A stretch of DNA of 64,000 bases. It comes from Caulobacter sp. 17J80-11. Lineage in GTDB: Bacteria > Pseudomonadota > Alphaproteobacteria > Caulobacterales > Caulobacteraceae. The notes beneath the pieces were generated by a model, which was not told the origin of the DNA, did not search any database, and saw nothing but the letters and a program-made list of their open reading frames with translations. Made by a program: the position numbers and the translations under genes. Of this stretch, positions 8,775 to 17,230 are shown in pieces. The stretch is taken from the NCBI RefSeq assembly GCF_014349105.1, contig NZ_JACSJI010000003.1, forward strand, positions 186,001 through 250,000, in the 5' to 3' direction. The stretch's first letter is position 1. Every line of letters starts with the position of its first letter.

Positions 8775-10246
8775 CGGTCGGCGGCCGCGGCGGGCGTCTC
8801 GTACTCGGCCTCACGGTCCATGGACGGCACGGAGACGCCGGTGTCGGCGGCCTCGCCGGTCGCCGGGACCTCCGGGGCCATGCGCGCCTGACGCCACTTG
8901 CCGAACCGGTAGTAGAGCATGGCCAGCGTCGTGGAGACGACCGCGCCCAGCGGGAAGCTCCACCACACCGCGTCGGGCCCCAGCGTGTCCCGCAGCGCCC
9001 AGGCGAAGGGCACGCGCACCACCAGCAGCGAGATGCACAGGATGACCAGCGGCGGCGTCACCGCCCCGGTCGCGCGCACCACGCCGAACAGGACGATGGT
9101 GATCCCGAACAGCACGAAGGACCAGCTGGCCACCGAGTTGATATGGACGGCGATGTCCACCGCCTCGCTGTCCGAGGGCAGGAACAGGCGTAGGGCGTAG
9201 CGGTCCGCGACATAGAGCAAGGCCACCAGCGCGCCGGTCAGGACGATGTTGAACAGCACGCCGATGCGGGCGATCCGCTCCACCCGGTCCCAGCGGCCCG
9301 CGCCCACGTTCTGGGCCGCCATGGACGAGACCGCCGCCCCGATCGCCAGCGCCGGCATCTGCACGTAGGTCCACAGCTGGGCCGCGACGCCGTAGGCGGC
9401 GGCGGTGGCCACCCCGAAGGCGTTGACCAGTCCCATCATCACCAGCGCCGCCAGCGAGATGACGATCATCTGCAGGCCCATCGGCACGCCTTTGACGACG
9501 ATGGCGCGCAGCAGGTCAGGGCGGGGCTTGAAGTGTCCGAACTCTCCCGGCCCCGGCAGCAAGGGGTGGCGGCGCGCGTAGAGCAGGACCAGCAGGGCGG
9601 TCAGGCTGACCGCCTGGGCCAGCAGGGTGGAGGCGGCCGCGCCTGCGATGCCGAGCTCGGGGAACGGCCCCAGCCCGCGGATCAGCATCGGGTTCAGGGC
9701 GATGTCGAGCCCCACGGACATGGCCATGAAATAGAATGGCGTGCGGGCGTCGCCGGCCCCGCGCAGGGCCGCCATGGCGAAGGCGAAGGCGTTCATCACC
9801 GGCACGGCCAGGAAGATCACCCGCAGATAGCTGACCGCGAAGTCGAAGGCCGCCGGCGGGGTGCCCAGCATGTGCAGGATGGCCGGGGTCAGCAGCCATC
9901 CGGCCAGGGCCAGGGCCGCCGAGGCGATCACGAAAAAGCTCGCCCCCGTGCCGACCACGCACTTGGCCAGGTCCAGGTCGCGGCGGCCCCAGGCCTGACC
10001 GATCAGGATGGTCGCCGCCATCGACACGCCGAACACGGTCCCCAGCATCAGGAACAGCACCAGGTTGGCGTTGGAGGTCGCGGTCAGCGCCGCCTCGCCC
10101 AGCAGGTTGCCGATCCAGATGGCGTTGACCGAGCCGTTGAGCGACTGCAGCACGTTCGCGCCCAGCACGGGCAGGGCGAACAGGGCCAGCGTCCGGCCGA
10201 TGGGGCCTTCGACCAGGTTCGCCGGACGGGCGTGACCGGAGCTCAC
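8771..10246 (-). CDS. MATE family efflux transporter
   Basis: A protein of about 491 residues with twelve hydrophobic segments arranged as two similar halves (MatE repeats, about 18-240 and 245-460), which is the multidrug and toxin extrusion fold driven by Na+ or H+. The chosen GTG at 10244-10246 gives SSGHARPANLVEGPIGRT, the usual short N-terminus. A GTG at 10294 would add 16 residues, but its AAGGAG ribosome site touches the start codon. A 14-codon frame starting TTG in the leader ends on the TGA that overlaps the GTG at 10246. Confidence 0.9.
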   Translation of the reverse strand: MSSGHARPANLVEGPIGRTLALFALPVLGANVLQSLNGSVNAIWIGNLLGEAALTATSNANLVLFLMLGTVFGVSMAATILIGQAWGRRDLDLAKCVVGTGASFFVIASAALALAGWLLTPAILHMLGTPPAAFDFAVSYLRVIFLAVPVMNAFAFAMAALRGAGDARTPFYFMAMSVGLDIALNPMLIRGLGPFPELGIAGAAASTLLAQAVSLTALLVLLYARRHPLLPGPGEFGHFKPRPDLLRAIVVKGVPMGLQMIVISLAALVMMGLVNAFGVATAAAYGVAAQLWTYVQMPALAIGAAVSSMAAQNVGAGRWDRVERIARIGVLFNIVLTGALVALLYVADRYALRLFLPSDSEAVDIAVHINSVASWSFVLFGITIVLFGVVRATGAVTPPLVILCISLLVVRVPFAWALRDTLGPDAVWWSFPLGAVVSTTLAMLYYRFGKWRQARMAPEVPATGEAADTGVSVPSMDREAEYETPAAAADR

Positions 10247-10432
10247 GCCGCGCCGACCGTCGCCGCGGAAGAAATCGGGTCGACCAAGGCGCACTCCTTA
10301 CAAGACGTCGAGGTCCAACGCGCAAAGCTGGGATCGAGTTCTGGTGCGTCGCAGGGCTCCCCCGGCGGGCCGGAACGGTTGGGCCTGCGGGCCGTTGCGC
10401 CCCTAAGGGGACGCGCGATCTGGAGTTCCCCG

Positions 10433-10609
10433 ATGGACAAGGATCGGGTCGAAGGCGCCGCTCGGGAGACGGGCGGCAGGATGAAGGAAGGCGTAGGCCG
10501 CGTGCTCGGCGACACGCGCCTGCAGGCGGAAGGCCGGAGCCAGACTTTCTGGGGCCGCGTCCAGCACGCCTGGGGCGACATGAAGGACGTCTTCCGCGGC
10601 CACCACTGA
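10433..10609 (+). CDS. CsbD family small stress protein (copy 1)
   Basis: A 58-residue protein beginning MDKDRVEGAARETGG, the N-terminal signature of CsbD-like proteins, which are small, charged, largely helical general-stress proteins of unknown biochemical role. The ATG is preceded by TGGAGTTCCCCG. This copy has diverged in its second half (Trp40, Trp47, GHH end) from the copy 72 bases downstream, which keeps the Gly/Lys-rich consensus. Confidence 0.85.
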   Translation: MDKDRVEGAARETGGRMKEGVGRVLGDTRLQAEGRSQTFWGRVQHAWGDMKDVFRGHH

Positions 10610-10681
10610 TCTCGGAACGCATGGCCCGCCCCGGCCGTTGGCCGTGTCTGGGCTGTGGGACGAGCGTAACGGAGTACGATT

Positions 10682-10858
10682 ATGGACAAGGACCGCATCG
10701 AAGGCGCGGGCAAGCAAGCCGCTGGGAAGATGAAGGAAGCAGCCGGGAAGATGACCGGCGACGAGAAGCTGAAGGCCGAGGGCCGCGCCCAGAAGACCGA
10801 GGGCAAGGTCCAGAACACGGTCGGCGGCGTGAAGGACACGCTGCGCGGTCGGCAATGA
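10682..10858 (+). CDS. CsbD family small stress protein (copy 2)
   Basis: A 58-residue protein of exactly the same length as its upstream neighbour and starting MDKDRIEGAGKQAAGKMKEA. The repeated GK-K-EG pattern (AEGRAQKTEGKVQNTVGG) is the CsbD consensus. The tandem position and equal length point to a local duplication. CsbD genes are typically under general stress control (sigma-B in Bacillus; in alphaproteobacteria often EcfG, which is an inference here). A GC-rich hairpin follows the stop codon. Confidence 0.85.
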   Translation: MDKDRIEGAGKQAAGKMKEAAGKMTGDEKLKAEGRAQKTEGKVQNTVGGVKDTLRGRQ

Positions 10859-10867
10859 CCTGAGCGG

Positions 10868-10902
10868 CGGGCGGCGGCCATTTTCCGGGCGGCCGCCGCC
10901 CG
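10868..10902. terminator. Hairpin between convergent csbD and VWA genes, probable terminator
   Basis: A perfect 12-bp stem (10868-10879 with 10891-10902) with an 11-base loop lies between two convergent stop codons (10858 and 10906). No long T-run follows on either strand, so it may be a weak intrinsic terminator or a transcript-end stabiliser. Confidence 0.6.
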
Positions 10903-10905
10903 TCC

Positions 10906-12081
10906 TTAGCGCCCCAATTCCTTCATGGCCCGGTCCAGCCCCTCGATGGTGAGCGGGAACATCCGGTCGCCCATGATCTGGCGGATCATCTCGGTGGACT
11001 GGGTGTAGTTCCAGAACCGCTCGGCCGTGGGGTTCAGCCACACCGCCTTGGCGTAGGTGTCGGCGACCCGCTGCAGCCAGACCGCGCCGGCCTCCTCGTT
11101 CCAGTGCTCGATCGAACCGCCCGGCATGGCCACCTCGTAGGGGCTCATGGTGGCGTCGCCGACAAAGATCACCTTCCAGTCGGGCGGGAAGCGGTGCAGC
11201 ACGTCCCAGGTCGGCGTCTTCTCGTCGTGGCGGCGGCGGTTGTCCTTCCACACGCCCTCGTACAGGCAGTTGTGGAAGTAGAAGAATTCCAGGTTCTTGA
11301 ACTCGGTGCGCGCGGCCGAGAACAGCTCCTCGCAGAGCTTGATGTGGCTGTCCATCGAGCCGCCGACGTCGAGGAACAGCAGCACCTTCACCGTGTTGCG
11401 CCGCTCGGGCTTCAGCACGACGTCGAGATAGCCGTGCCGGGCGGTCGACTCGATGGTCTCGGCCAGGTCCAGCTCTTCCTCGGCGCCCTCGCGGGCCCAT
11501 TTGCGCAGGCGGCGCAGCGCGACCTTGATGTTGCGGGTGCCCAGTTCGACGCTGTCGTCCAGGTTCCTGTACTCGCGCTTGTCCCAGACCTTCACCGCCC
11601 GGCCGTTGCGCGAGCTCTCCTGGCCGATGCGCACGCCCTCGGGATTGTAGCCGTAGGCGCCGAAGGGCGAGGTTCCGGCCGTGCCGATCCACTTGGAGCC
11701 GCCCTCGTGGCGCTCCTTCTGCTCCTCCAGCCGCTTGCGCAGCTCGTCCATCAGCTTCTCGAAGCCGCCCATGGCCTCGATGCGCGCCTTCTCCTCGTCG
11801 GTCAGGAAGCGCTCGTTCAACCGGCGCAGCCACTCGTCGGGGATTTCGACGACGGCGGTCTCGTCCAGGCGCTCCAGCCCCTTGAACACGGAGCCGAACA
11901 CCCGGTCGAACTTGTCGAGGTTCTTCTCGTCCTTCACCAGGACGGCGCGCGACAGATAGTAGAACTCGTCGACCGAACGGCCCACGACCTGACGGTCCAG
12001 GCCCTCCATCAGCGCCAGCCACTCCTTGAGCGACACGGGCACCTTGGCCTGGCGAAGTTCGGTGAAGAAGCGAAGCAGCAT
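10906..12081 (-). CDS. VWA domain-containing protein (CoxE-like)
   Basis: A 391-residue soluble protein. The N-terminal half is helical and charged (about 1-200), and the C-terminal half is a von Willebrand factor A fold starting TVKVLLFLDVGGSMDSH. The metal-ion adhesion site is atypical: DVGGS in place of DxSxS, so the first Ser is Gly. This variant is usual in the proteobacterial CoxE-like group that works with MoxR-type AAA+ ATPases. No ATPase gene is adjacent. Seven bases separate it from the exported protein encoded upstream, suggesting one transcript. Confidence 0.87.
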   Translation of the reverse strand: MLLRFFTELRQAKVPVSLKEWLALMEGLDRQVVGRSVDEFYYLSRAVLVKDEKNLDKFDRVFGSVFKGLERLDETAVVEIPDEWLRRLNERFLTDEEKARIEAMGGFEKLMDELRKRLEEQKERHEGGSKWIGTAGTSPFGAYGYNPEGVRIGQESSRNGRAVKVWDKREYRNLDDSVELGTRNIKVALRRLRKWAREGAEEELDLAETIESTARHGYLDVVLKPERRNTVKVLLFLDVGGSMDSHIKLCEELFSAARTEFKNLEFFYFHNCLYEGVWKDNRRRHDEKTPTWDVLHRFPPDWKVIFVGDATMSPYEVAMPGGSIEHWNEEAGAVWLQRVADTYAKAVWLNPTAERFWNYTQSTEMIRQIMGDRMFPLTIEGLDRAMKELGR

Positions 12082-12087
12082 GAAGCC

Positions 12088-12795
12088 CTAGGGAAGCGCC
12101 GTCGGTGTCGAGTGGGCCGCGACAGCTTGCGCCTTCATGGCGAAGTCGACCAGCACCATCGTCATCATGGATTCGGCCTCCACGTCGAGGCCGACCGCGT
12201 CGTCCAGCGGGCCGGTCACCCACTGCTTGATGCGCCAGCCGTCGACCACGGCCACGGACACGCGGGTGTACAGCTTGCGTCCGTCCAGCTCGACCACGAA
12301 GCGCCCGGTGCGGTGGTCGGCCAGGGGCAGGGGCCGGCCGTCCATGTCGACCTCGGCGTTCTGGGCGTGGTCGCCCTCGTAGGTCTGGGCGAACGGCGTG
12401 GCCAGCTTCACGTTATCGACCGCCCGCCGGAACGCGTCGTCCAGTCCGCCGTCGGCGGCCCGCGCCGCCTGCAGCGACTGGAACACGCCGTTGACCTCGC
12501 TGACGCAGCCGACCTCGTCGCCGCGGACCTCCGTGGGCTCGGCCGGCGGATAGACCTGGATGCGGTTGGTGCGGTCGCCGGGGGCGAAGGTGCACAGCAG
12601 GCCGCTCTTGGTGTGCCGCGCGCCCAGCAGCAGGCCCTGCGGCTCGTTGACGAACAGGGTCTCGGCGTTCGCCTTGCGGATCAGGGCGTCGGTTTCGGCG
12701 CGGGTGTCTGCGCGCTCGATCCAGGGATCGGCCTGGGCGGCGCCGCCGAGCAGTCCCGAAGCGGCGAGGGCGGCGAGGAGGGAGCGAGCTGTCAT
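12088..12795 (-). CDS. Exported protein of unknown function
   Basis: A 235-residue protein with a signal peptide (TARSLLAALAASGLLGGAAQA, cleavage near 22). The mature part is acidic to neutral with two Cys (LLCTFAPGD and EVGCVSEV), likely a disulfide; it has no membrane segment and no motif I recognise. It is followed closely by the VWA gene. It lies 57 bases after a GNAT gene on the same strand. Base composition matches the surroundings. Confidence 0.78.
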   Translation of the reverse strand: MTARSLLAALAASGLLGGAAQADPWIERADTRAETDALIRKANAETLFVNEPQGLLLGARHTKSGLLCTFAPGDRTNRIQVYPPAEPTEVRGDEVGCVSEVNGVFQSLQAARAADGGLDDAFRRAVDNVKLATPFAQTYEGDHAQNAEVDMDGRPLPLADHRTGRFVVELDGRKLYTRVSVAVVDGWRIKQWVTGPLDDAVGLDVEAESMMTMVLVDFAMKAQAVAAHSTPTALP

Positions 12796-12852
12796 CCTGG
12801 CGCCTCCATCGCGCGGGCGCCGCCTGCGCCCCGTTGCCCCGCGCCGCGCTCC

Positions 12853-13374
12853 TCAGGCCTTCCGGAGGATGAACTCGCGGTCGCGCACCCGACCCACTGG
12901 GAACTCGTACTCGCCGGCCAACTCGAAGCCGTAGGCGCCGTAGAGGCGCTGCGCCTTGTCGTTGCCGCTCCACACACCAATCCAGAGCGGGCCCGTAAAG
13001 TTGCGCTGGAGCCAGTCCATCGAGGCGTCCATCAGCGTGCGGCCCAGCCCGGTCCCTTGCGCCTCGCGGGCGACATAGAGGCGCTTGAGCTCGCCGTGCT
13101 CGGCGCTGGCGTCCGGGTGGGGCAGGTTGCAGGGGCCTGACTGCATGTAGGCGACGAGCCGCCCCTCGTCCTCGGCCACCAGCCAGAACGAGGTCGGGTC
13201 CGCCAAGCGCGAGCGCGTGGCCTCCAGGCCGAACGCCTCCTCCAGGAAGTCCGCGAGATCCTCGTCCGGATACGGAATCGCGAAGCCGTGGACGAAGGTC
13301 TCGACGAAGGTGCGCTTGCCCAGCTCGGACAGGGCTTCGACGTCGGCGGGAACAGGGGGGCGGATGGTGACCAT
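12853..13374 (-). CDS. GNAT family N-acetyltransferase
   Basis: A 173-residue single-domain protein. Motif A, which binds the pyrophosphate of acetyl-CoA, reads LKRLYVAREAQGTGLGRTLM (Q-x-x-G-x-G at about 110-115), and motif B WSGNDKAQRLYGAYGFELAG contains the conserved N-x-x-A-x-x-x-Y. This resembles the PaiA/RimI-like group that acetylates small amines or protein N-termini. The substrate is not predictable. The start is ATG at 13372-13374. Confidence 0.9.
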   Translation of the reverse strand: MVTIRPPVPADVEALSELGKRTFVETFVHGFAIPYPDEDLADFLEEAFGLEATRSRLADPTSFWLVAEDEGRLVAYMQSGPCNLPHPDASAEHGELKRLYVAREAQGTGLGRTLMDASMDWLQRNFTGPLWIGVWSGNDKAQRLYGAYGFELAGEYEFPVGRVRDREFILRKA

Positions 13375-13412
13375 GGCGGGTCTCTAGCGCTGCTGCGGGC
13401 CCTGTCCAAGGT

Positions 13413-14420
13413 TCAGAATCCTTCCAGCGCGAGCTTGCCGACGGTGCGGCCGCTTTCGATGCGCGCGTGCGCCGCCGTCAGGGTCGCGGCGTCGATGCGG
13501 CCGACGGTTTCCGACCAGGTGGTGCGCAGCACGCCCGCGTCGACCAGTCGGGCGACTTCGGCCAGCAGGCGGTGCTGTTCGATCATGTCCGGGGTTTCGT
13601 AGTCGGAGCGGGCGAACATCATCTCCCAGACCAGGGCGGCGCTCTTGTTTTTCAGCAGGCGCACGTCGAGCGGCGCGTCGGCTTCGATGACGCCGATCGC
13701 GCCTTGCGGGGCGACGATCTCGGCCAGGGCGGGAAAGTGCTCGGCGCTGTGGGTGAGGCTGGCGACGTAGCGCACCTGCGGCCGGCCGAGTTCGGCCAGC
13801 TGCGGGCCGAGCGGGCGCGTGTGGTCGATCACGTGGTGGGCGCCGAGCCCCGCCACCCAGTCGCGCGTCTCCGGACGCGACGCGGTGGCGATCACGGTCA
13901 GCTTCGTCAGTCGCCGGGCCAGCTGAATCAAGGCGGAGCCCACGCCGCCGGCGCCGCCGACCACCAGCAGGTCGCCGGTCTCCTCGTGTCCGGCCCGCAG
14001 GCGGTCGAACAGCAGCTCCCAGGCGGTGATGAAGGTCAGCGGGAGGACCGCCGCCTCGGCGAACGACAACGTCTTCGGCTTCGGGCCGACGATGCGCTCG
14101 TCGACTAACTGCACTTCGGCGTTGGAGCCGGGACGGCCGTAGGCGCCGGCGTAGAACACCTCGTCGCCCGGGCGAAACAGCGTCGCCTCGGGGCCGACCG
14201 CCTCGACCACGCCGGCGGCGTCGAAGCCGAGAATGCGGATGTCGCCCGACTCGAGAGGGCGTCCGCTCCGGACCTTGGTGTCGACCGGGTTCACCGAGAC
14301 GGCTTTCACGCGCACACGCAGATCGCGGCCGGCCGGGGCGCCGGGGTCCGGCGCGTCGAAGTCGACCAGGGCGTCAGGTTCAGAGACGGGGGCGGGCTTG
14401 CGGTAGCCGACGGCTTTCAT
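13413..14420 (-). CDS. Zinc-type alcohol dehydrogenase-like quinone oxidoreductase (MDR family)
   Basis: A 335-residue medium-chain reductase with an N-terminal GroES-like domain (about 25-125) and a Rossmann domain with LLVVGGAGGVGSALIQLARR (NADPH binding, near 150-170). Zinc ligands of true alcohol dehydrogenases are missing, as is normal for the quinone/enone reductase branch (zinc-binding ADH family 1). The ATG has an AAAGGA ribosome site. It is divergent from an HxlR regulator, and quinone reductases are the classic target of HxlR/QorR/YodB proteins, so electrophile-induced expression is likely. Confidence 0.9.
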   Translation of the reverse strand: MKAVGYRKPAPVSEPDALVDFDAPDPGAPAGRDLRVRVKAVSVNPVDTKVRSGRPLESGDIRILGFDAAGVVEAVGPEATLFRPGDEVFYAGAYGRPGSNAEVQLVDERIVGPKPKTLSFAEAAVLPLTFITAWELLFDRLRAGHEETGDLLVVGGAGGVGSALIQLARRLTKLTVIATASRPETRDWVAGLGAHHVIDHTRPLGPQLAELGRPQVRYVASLTHSAEHFPALAEIVAPQGAIGVIEADAPLDVRLLKNKSAALVWEMMFARSDYETPDMIEQHRLLAEVARLVDAGVLRTTWSETVGRIDAATLTAAHARIESGRTVGKLALEGF

Positions 14421-14509
14421 GGAGCGATCCTTTCTCGCGACGAACTGGCGTCGCGGCTTGCAGATCGCGGGTCGGCTTCCTTCTCGCAAGTACGGCTGTT
14501 TTGTGTATG

Positions 14510-14529
14510 TAGTATCCAAATGGATACTA
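14510..14529. promoter_or_regulatory. Palindromic operator overlapping the HxlR start codon
   Basis: TAGTATCC-AAAT-GGATACTA is a perfect 8-bp inverted repeat with a 4-bp spacer, and the ATG of the HxlR gene (14520-14522) lies inside it. The repeat sits in an unusually AT-rich patch of this GC-rich DNA, between the HxlR gene and the divergent oxidoreductase. HxlR-family dimers bind such short palindromes with TA-rich half sites. The position would let one bound dimer block its own gene and possibly both. Confidence 0.7.
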
Positions 14530-14897
14530 TTGCGCCCGGACGACCGGCCGTCGGCTATGCCGACCCGAAGGAGTGCGTGGTCGAGGCGACCCTCGACCTG
14601 ATCGGCGGCAAATGGAAAGGGGTGATCCTCTATCACCTGCAGGACGGCCGGCTGCGGTTCAACGAGCTGCGCCGCAAGCTCGGCGCGATCACCCAGCGCA
14701 TGCTGACAAAACAGCTCCGCGAGCTCGAGGAGGCCGGCCTGGTGATCCGCACGGTCTACGCCGAGGTCCCGCCCCGGGTGGAGTATCGCCTGTCGCCGGC
14801 GGGCGAGAGTCTCGCGCCGGTGATCGCCGCGCTGAAGGCCTGGGGGCAGGCCCACATCTCCGACGGCAAGTTGGTGCGTACGGACGAGGCCGCCTGA
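14520..14897 (+). CDS. HxlR family winged-helix transcriptional regulator
   Basis: A 125-residue protein with the HxlR pattern: Cys19 near the N-terminus ([25 protein letters not shown]), the recognition helix region [29 protein letters not shown], and the wing [16 protein letters not shown]. The single N-terminal Cys is the redox or electrophile sensor in the YodB/QorR branch. The palindrome over its start codon and the divergent quinone oxidoreductase gene argue for thiol-based derepression by quinones or aldehydes. The stop TGA overlaps the next start, linking it to the deacetylase gene. Confidence 0.92.
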   Translation: MDTIAPGRPAVGYADPKECVVEATLDLIGGKWKGVILYHLQDGRLRFNELRRKLGAITQRMLTKQLRELEEAGLVIRTVYAEVPPRVEYRLSPAGESLAPVIAALKAWGQAHISDGKLVRTDEAA

Positions 14898-15820
14898 TGA
14901 CGCTCGCGTATTACACTCACCCCGACATGCTCGAGCACCGCATGGGGACCGGTCATCCGGAAAGCCCCGAGCGGCTGCTGGCCGTGACCGGGGCGCTCGA
15001 CGCCGCCGCCGGGCTGAAGCTCGACCGCCGCGAGACGCCGGAGGCGGCGCTGGCCGACCTCGCACGCGTGCACCCGCAGGCCTATGTCGAGCGCATGCTG
15101 GCGGCGTCGCCGCAAAGCGGCGTGCGGGTGCTGGACGCCGACACCCTGCTGTCGCCGGGCAGCGTGCGCGCCGCGCGGCTGGCGGCCGGCGCGGTGGTCG
15201 CCGCGGTCGAGGCGGTGGCGGCCGGCGAGGCCGAGCGGGCCTTCTGCGCCATCCGCCCGCCCGGCCACCACGCCGAGCCCGACACGGCGATGGGCTTCTG
15301 CCTGTTCTCCAACGTGGCGGTGGCGGCGCGGGTGGCCCAGGCGCGCGGCCTGGCCAAGGTCGCGGTGGTCGACTTCGACGTGCACCACGGCAACGGCACC
15401 CAGGCGGCCTTCGAGGCCGATCCCAGCCTGTTCTTCGCCTCCATCCACCAGTCGCCGCTCTATCCGGGCTCAGGCGCCGAGAGCGAGACCGGCGTCGGCA
15501 ACCTGGTCAACGCGCCCGTGCCGCCGCACGCAGCCCGCGAGCTGTGGCGCGGCGCCTTCGAGACCCGGCTAATGCCGGCGCTGGACGCCTTCGCCCCGGA
15601 CCTGATCCTGATCTCGGCCGGCTTCGACGCCCACCGGCGCGACCCGCTGGCCCACCAGTCGCTGGAGGAGGACGACTTCGCCTTCGTCACGCGCGCCGTC
15701 CTGGAGGTGGCGCGCCGCCGCTGCGGCGGTCGGGTTGTCTCGTCTCTCGAGGGCGGGTACGACCTTGAAGCGCTTGGCAGATCAGCCGTCGCGCACGCAC
15801 GAGCGCTGCAGGAGAGGTGA
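14897..15820 (+). CDS. Histone deacetylase family protein (class II-like amidohydrolase)
   Basis: A 307-residue protein with all arginase-deacetylase motifs: [20 protein letters not shown] near 121-140 (tandem His), [12 protein letters not shown] (zinc Asp and His), [12 protein letters not shown] (second zinc Asp), and [11 protein letters not shown] near the C-terminus. Bacterial members deacetylate polyamines, acetoin-related substrates or proteins; the motif set resembles the acetylpolyamine amidohydrolase/HDAC-like group. Its start overlaps the HxlR stop by one base (TGATG), so it is probably co-transcribed with the regulator. Confidence 0.92.
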   Translation: MTLAYYTHPDMLEHRMGTGHPESPERLLAVTGALDAAAGLKLDRRETPEAALADLARVHPQAYVERMLAASPQSGVRVLDADTLLSPGSVRAARLAAGAVVAAVEAVAAGEAERAFCAIRPPGHHAEPDTAMGFCLFSNVAVAARVAQARGLAKVAVVDFDVHHGNGTQAAFEADPSLFFASIHQSPLYPGSGAESETGVGNLVNAPVPPHAARELWRGAFETRLMPALDAFAPDLILISAGFDAHRRDPLAHQSLEEDDFAFVTRAVLEVARRRCGGRVVSSLEGGYDLEALGRSAVAHARALQER

Positions 15821-15882
15821 GCGTGACGGGGTCGGAAGGGGAAGGTCCGATCGGTCGCGCCCTCGAAAACGTTACAGGGGGC

Positions 15883-16509
15883 ATGACGATCGACACCCTT
15901 GAAGGCCAGGCGCCGCCGCCGGCGGCTCGCTCCTGCAAGCCGGGGTCGATCACGCTCGCTCGCCACGGCGAGCCCGCCCTGTCCCGCAAGGTGAAGCTCC
16001 ATTCCGCCGGCTACCGCGACTGGTGGGGCCGCTACGAGGAAGGCGGCCTGCTGGCCGGCCAGGTCCCGCCCGACCTGCTGAAGGCCGCGGCCGAAGGCGC
16101 CGGCGAAGTGGTGGCCTCGACACGGCCGCGTGCGGTCGAGACGGCCCGCGCGGTGTGCGGCGAGCGCGCCTTCGCCACCGACGTGCGCTTCATCGAGGCG
16201 CCGCTGCCGCCGCCGCAGTTTCCGAAGTACCTGCGCTTCTCGCCGCGCACCTGGGGCGTGATCTCGCGCTTCTGGTGGTGGTTCTTCGACCATCACCAGG
16301 GCGAGGAGACCCGCGACCAGGCCAAGGCCCGCGCCCATGAGGCCGCCAAGGCGCTGGTGAAGATGGCCGAGGAGGGCCAGGACGTGCTGGTGCTGGCGCA
16401 TGGCTTCTTCAACGGTATGGTCGGAGTGGAGCTGCGCCGCATGGGCTGGAAGCTCGTCCGCGACGAGGGCTTCCGCTACTGGTCTGCCCGCCGCTTCGAG
16501 AAGCGCTGA
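15883..16509 (+). CDS. Histidine phosphatase family protein (phosphoglycerate-mutase-like)
   Basis: A protein of about 208 residues. The catalytic motif ITLARHGEPAL (RHGE) lies near residue 27; the second catalytic His is probably in VLVLAHGFFNG near 170. Motif spacing fits branch 1 histidine phosphatases, but the segment between is unusual, with a Trp-rich stretch (FWWWFFDHH) that might interact with membrane. The ATG at 15883 with AGGGGG upstream is preferred. A GTG at 15817 overlapping the deacetylase stop would add 22 residues. The substrate is unknown. Confidence 0.82.
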   Translation: MTIDTLEGQAPPPAARSCKPGSITLARHGEPALSRKVKLHSAGYRDWWGRYEEGGLLAGQVPPDLLKAAAEGAGEVVASTRPRAVETARAVCGERAFATDVRFIEAPLPPPQFPKYLRFSPRTWGVISRFWWWFFDHHQGEETRDQAKARAHEAAKALVKMAEEGQDVLVLAHGFFNGMVGVELRRMGWKLVRDEGFRYWSARRFEKR

Positions 16510-16622
16510 TCGCGCGGCGGCCGGCGCCGCTTTCCGTAGGCCAGATTTCCCCAATCGCGCGTTGCCCGCGTCGGACGCGGCGTCTAGGTTGGCGCGCCCG
16601 ACGTTTCCCCGCTTTGGCGCTC

Positions 16623-16868
16623 ATGACCGACACCACCGAAATCGCCGCCCTCTCCTTCGAGGAGGCGCTCGCCCAACTCGAGAAGATCGTCGCCGAGCTG
16701 GAGTCCGGTCAGGCTCCGCTTGAGCGCTCGATCGCCATGTACGAGCGCGGCGCGGAGTTGAAGGCGCACTGCGAGAAGCGCCTGGAGGCCGCGCGCCTGC
16801 GCGTCGAGAAGATCGTGGTGGGCCAAGGCGGCGAGGCCCGCGGCGCGGAGCCGGCCGAGTTCTCCTGA
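16623..16868 (+). CDS. xseB: Exodeoxyribonuclease VII small subunit
   Basis: An 81-residue helical protein with the XseB signature [20 protein letters not shown] followed by [12 protein letters not shown]. It binds several-to-one to the large subunit XseA to form the single-strand exonuclease VII. XseA is not in the window. The gene opens a tightly packed set xseB-csaA-ispA-dxs; xseB next to ispA and dxs is a common bacterial arrangement. Its TGA overlaps the next ATG. Confidence 0.95.
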   Translation: MTDTTEIAALSFEEALAQLEKIVAELESGQAPLERSIAMYERGAELKAHCEKRLEAARLRVEKIVVGQGGEARGAEPAEFS

Positions 16869-17230
16869 TGGCAGACGGTTCGCCCCGCCTCACGCCGCAG
16901 ATCACCTTCGACGATTTCATGAAGGTGGACGTGCGGGTCGGCACGGTTCTGAAGGCCGAGCCGTTCCCGGAAGCGCGCAAGCCGGCCTTCAAGCTCACTA
17001 TCGACTTCGGTCCGGAGATCGGGATCAAGCGCTCGTCGGCCCAGATCACCCAGCAGTACGCGGTCGAGGAACTGGTCGGCCGCCGGGTGGCGGCGGTGGT
17101 GAACTTCCCGCCGCGCCAGATCGGCCCGTTCATGTCCCAGGTGCTCTGCCTGGGCTTCCCCAACGAAGGCGGCGACGTGGTGCTGCTCACCGTCGATCGC
17201 CCGGTCCCGAACGGAGGGAGGCTGTTTTGA
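16868..17230 (+). CDS. csaA: tRNA-binding protein CsaA
   Basis: A 120-residue OB-fold protein of the CsaA/Trbp111 type. The start of the fold is [20 protein letters not shown], and the conserved tRNA-binding segment SSAQITQQY and the C-terminal [12 protein letters not shown] are present. Members are dimers with chaperone-like activity and tRNA affinity. The start overlaps the xseB stop, and its own stop overlaps the TTG start of ispA, so its insertion into the isoprenoid operon has not broken coupling. Confidence 0.93.
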   Translation: MADGSPRLTPQITFDDFMKVDVRVGTVLKAEPFPEARKPAFKLTIDFGPEIGIKRSSAQITQQYAVEELVGRRVAAVVNFPPRQIGPFMSQVLCLGFPNEGGDVVLLTVDRPVPNGGRLF

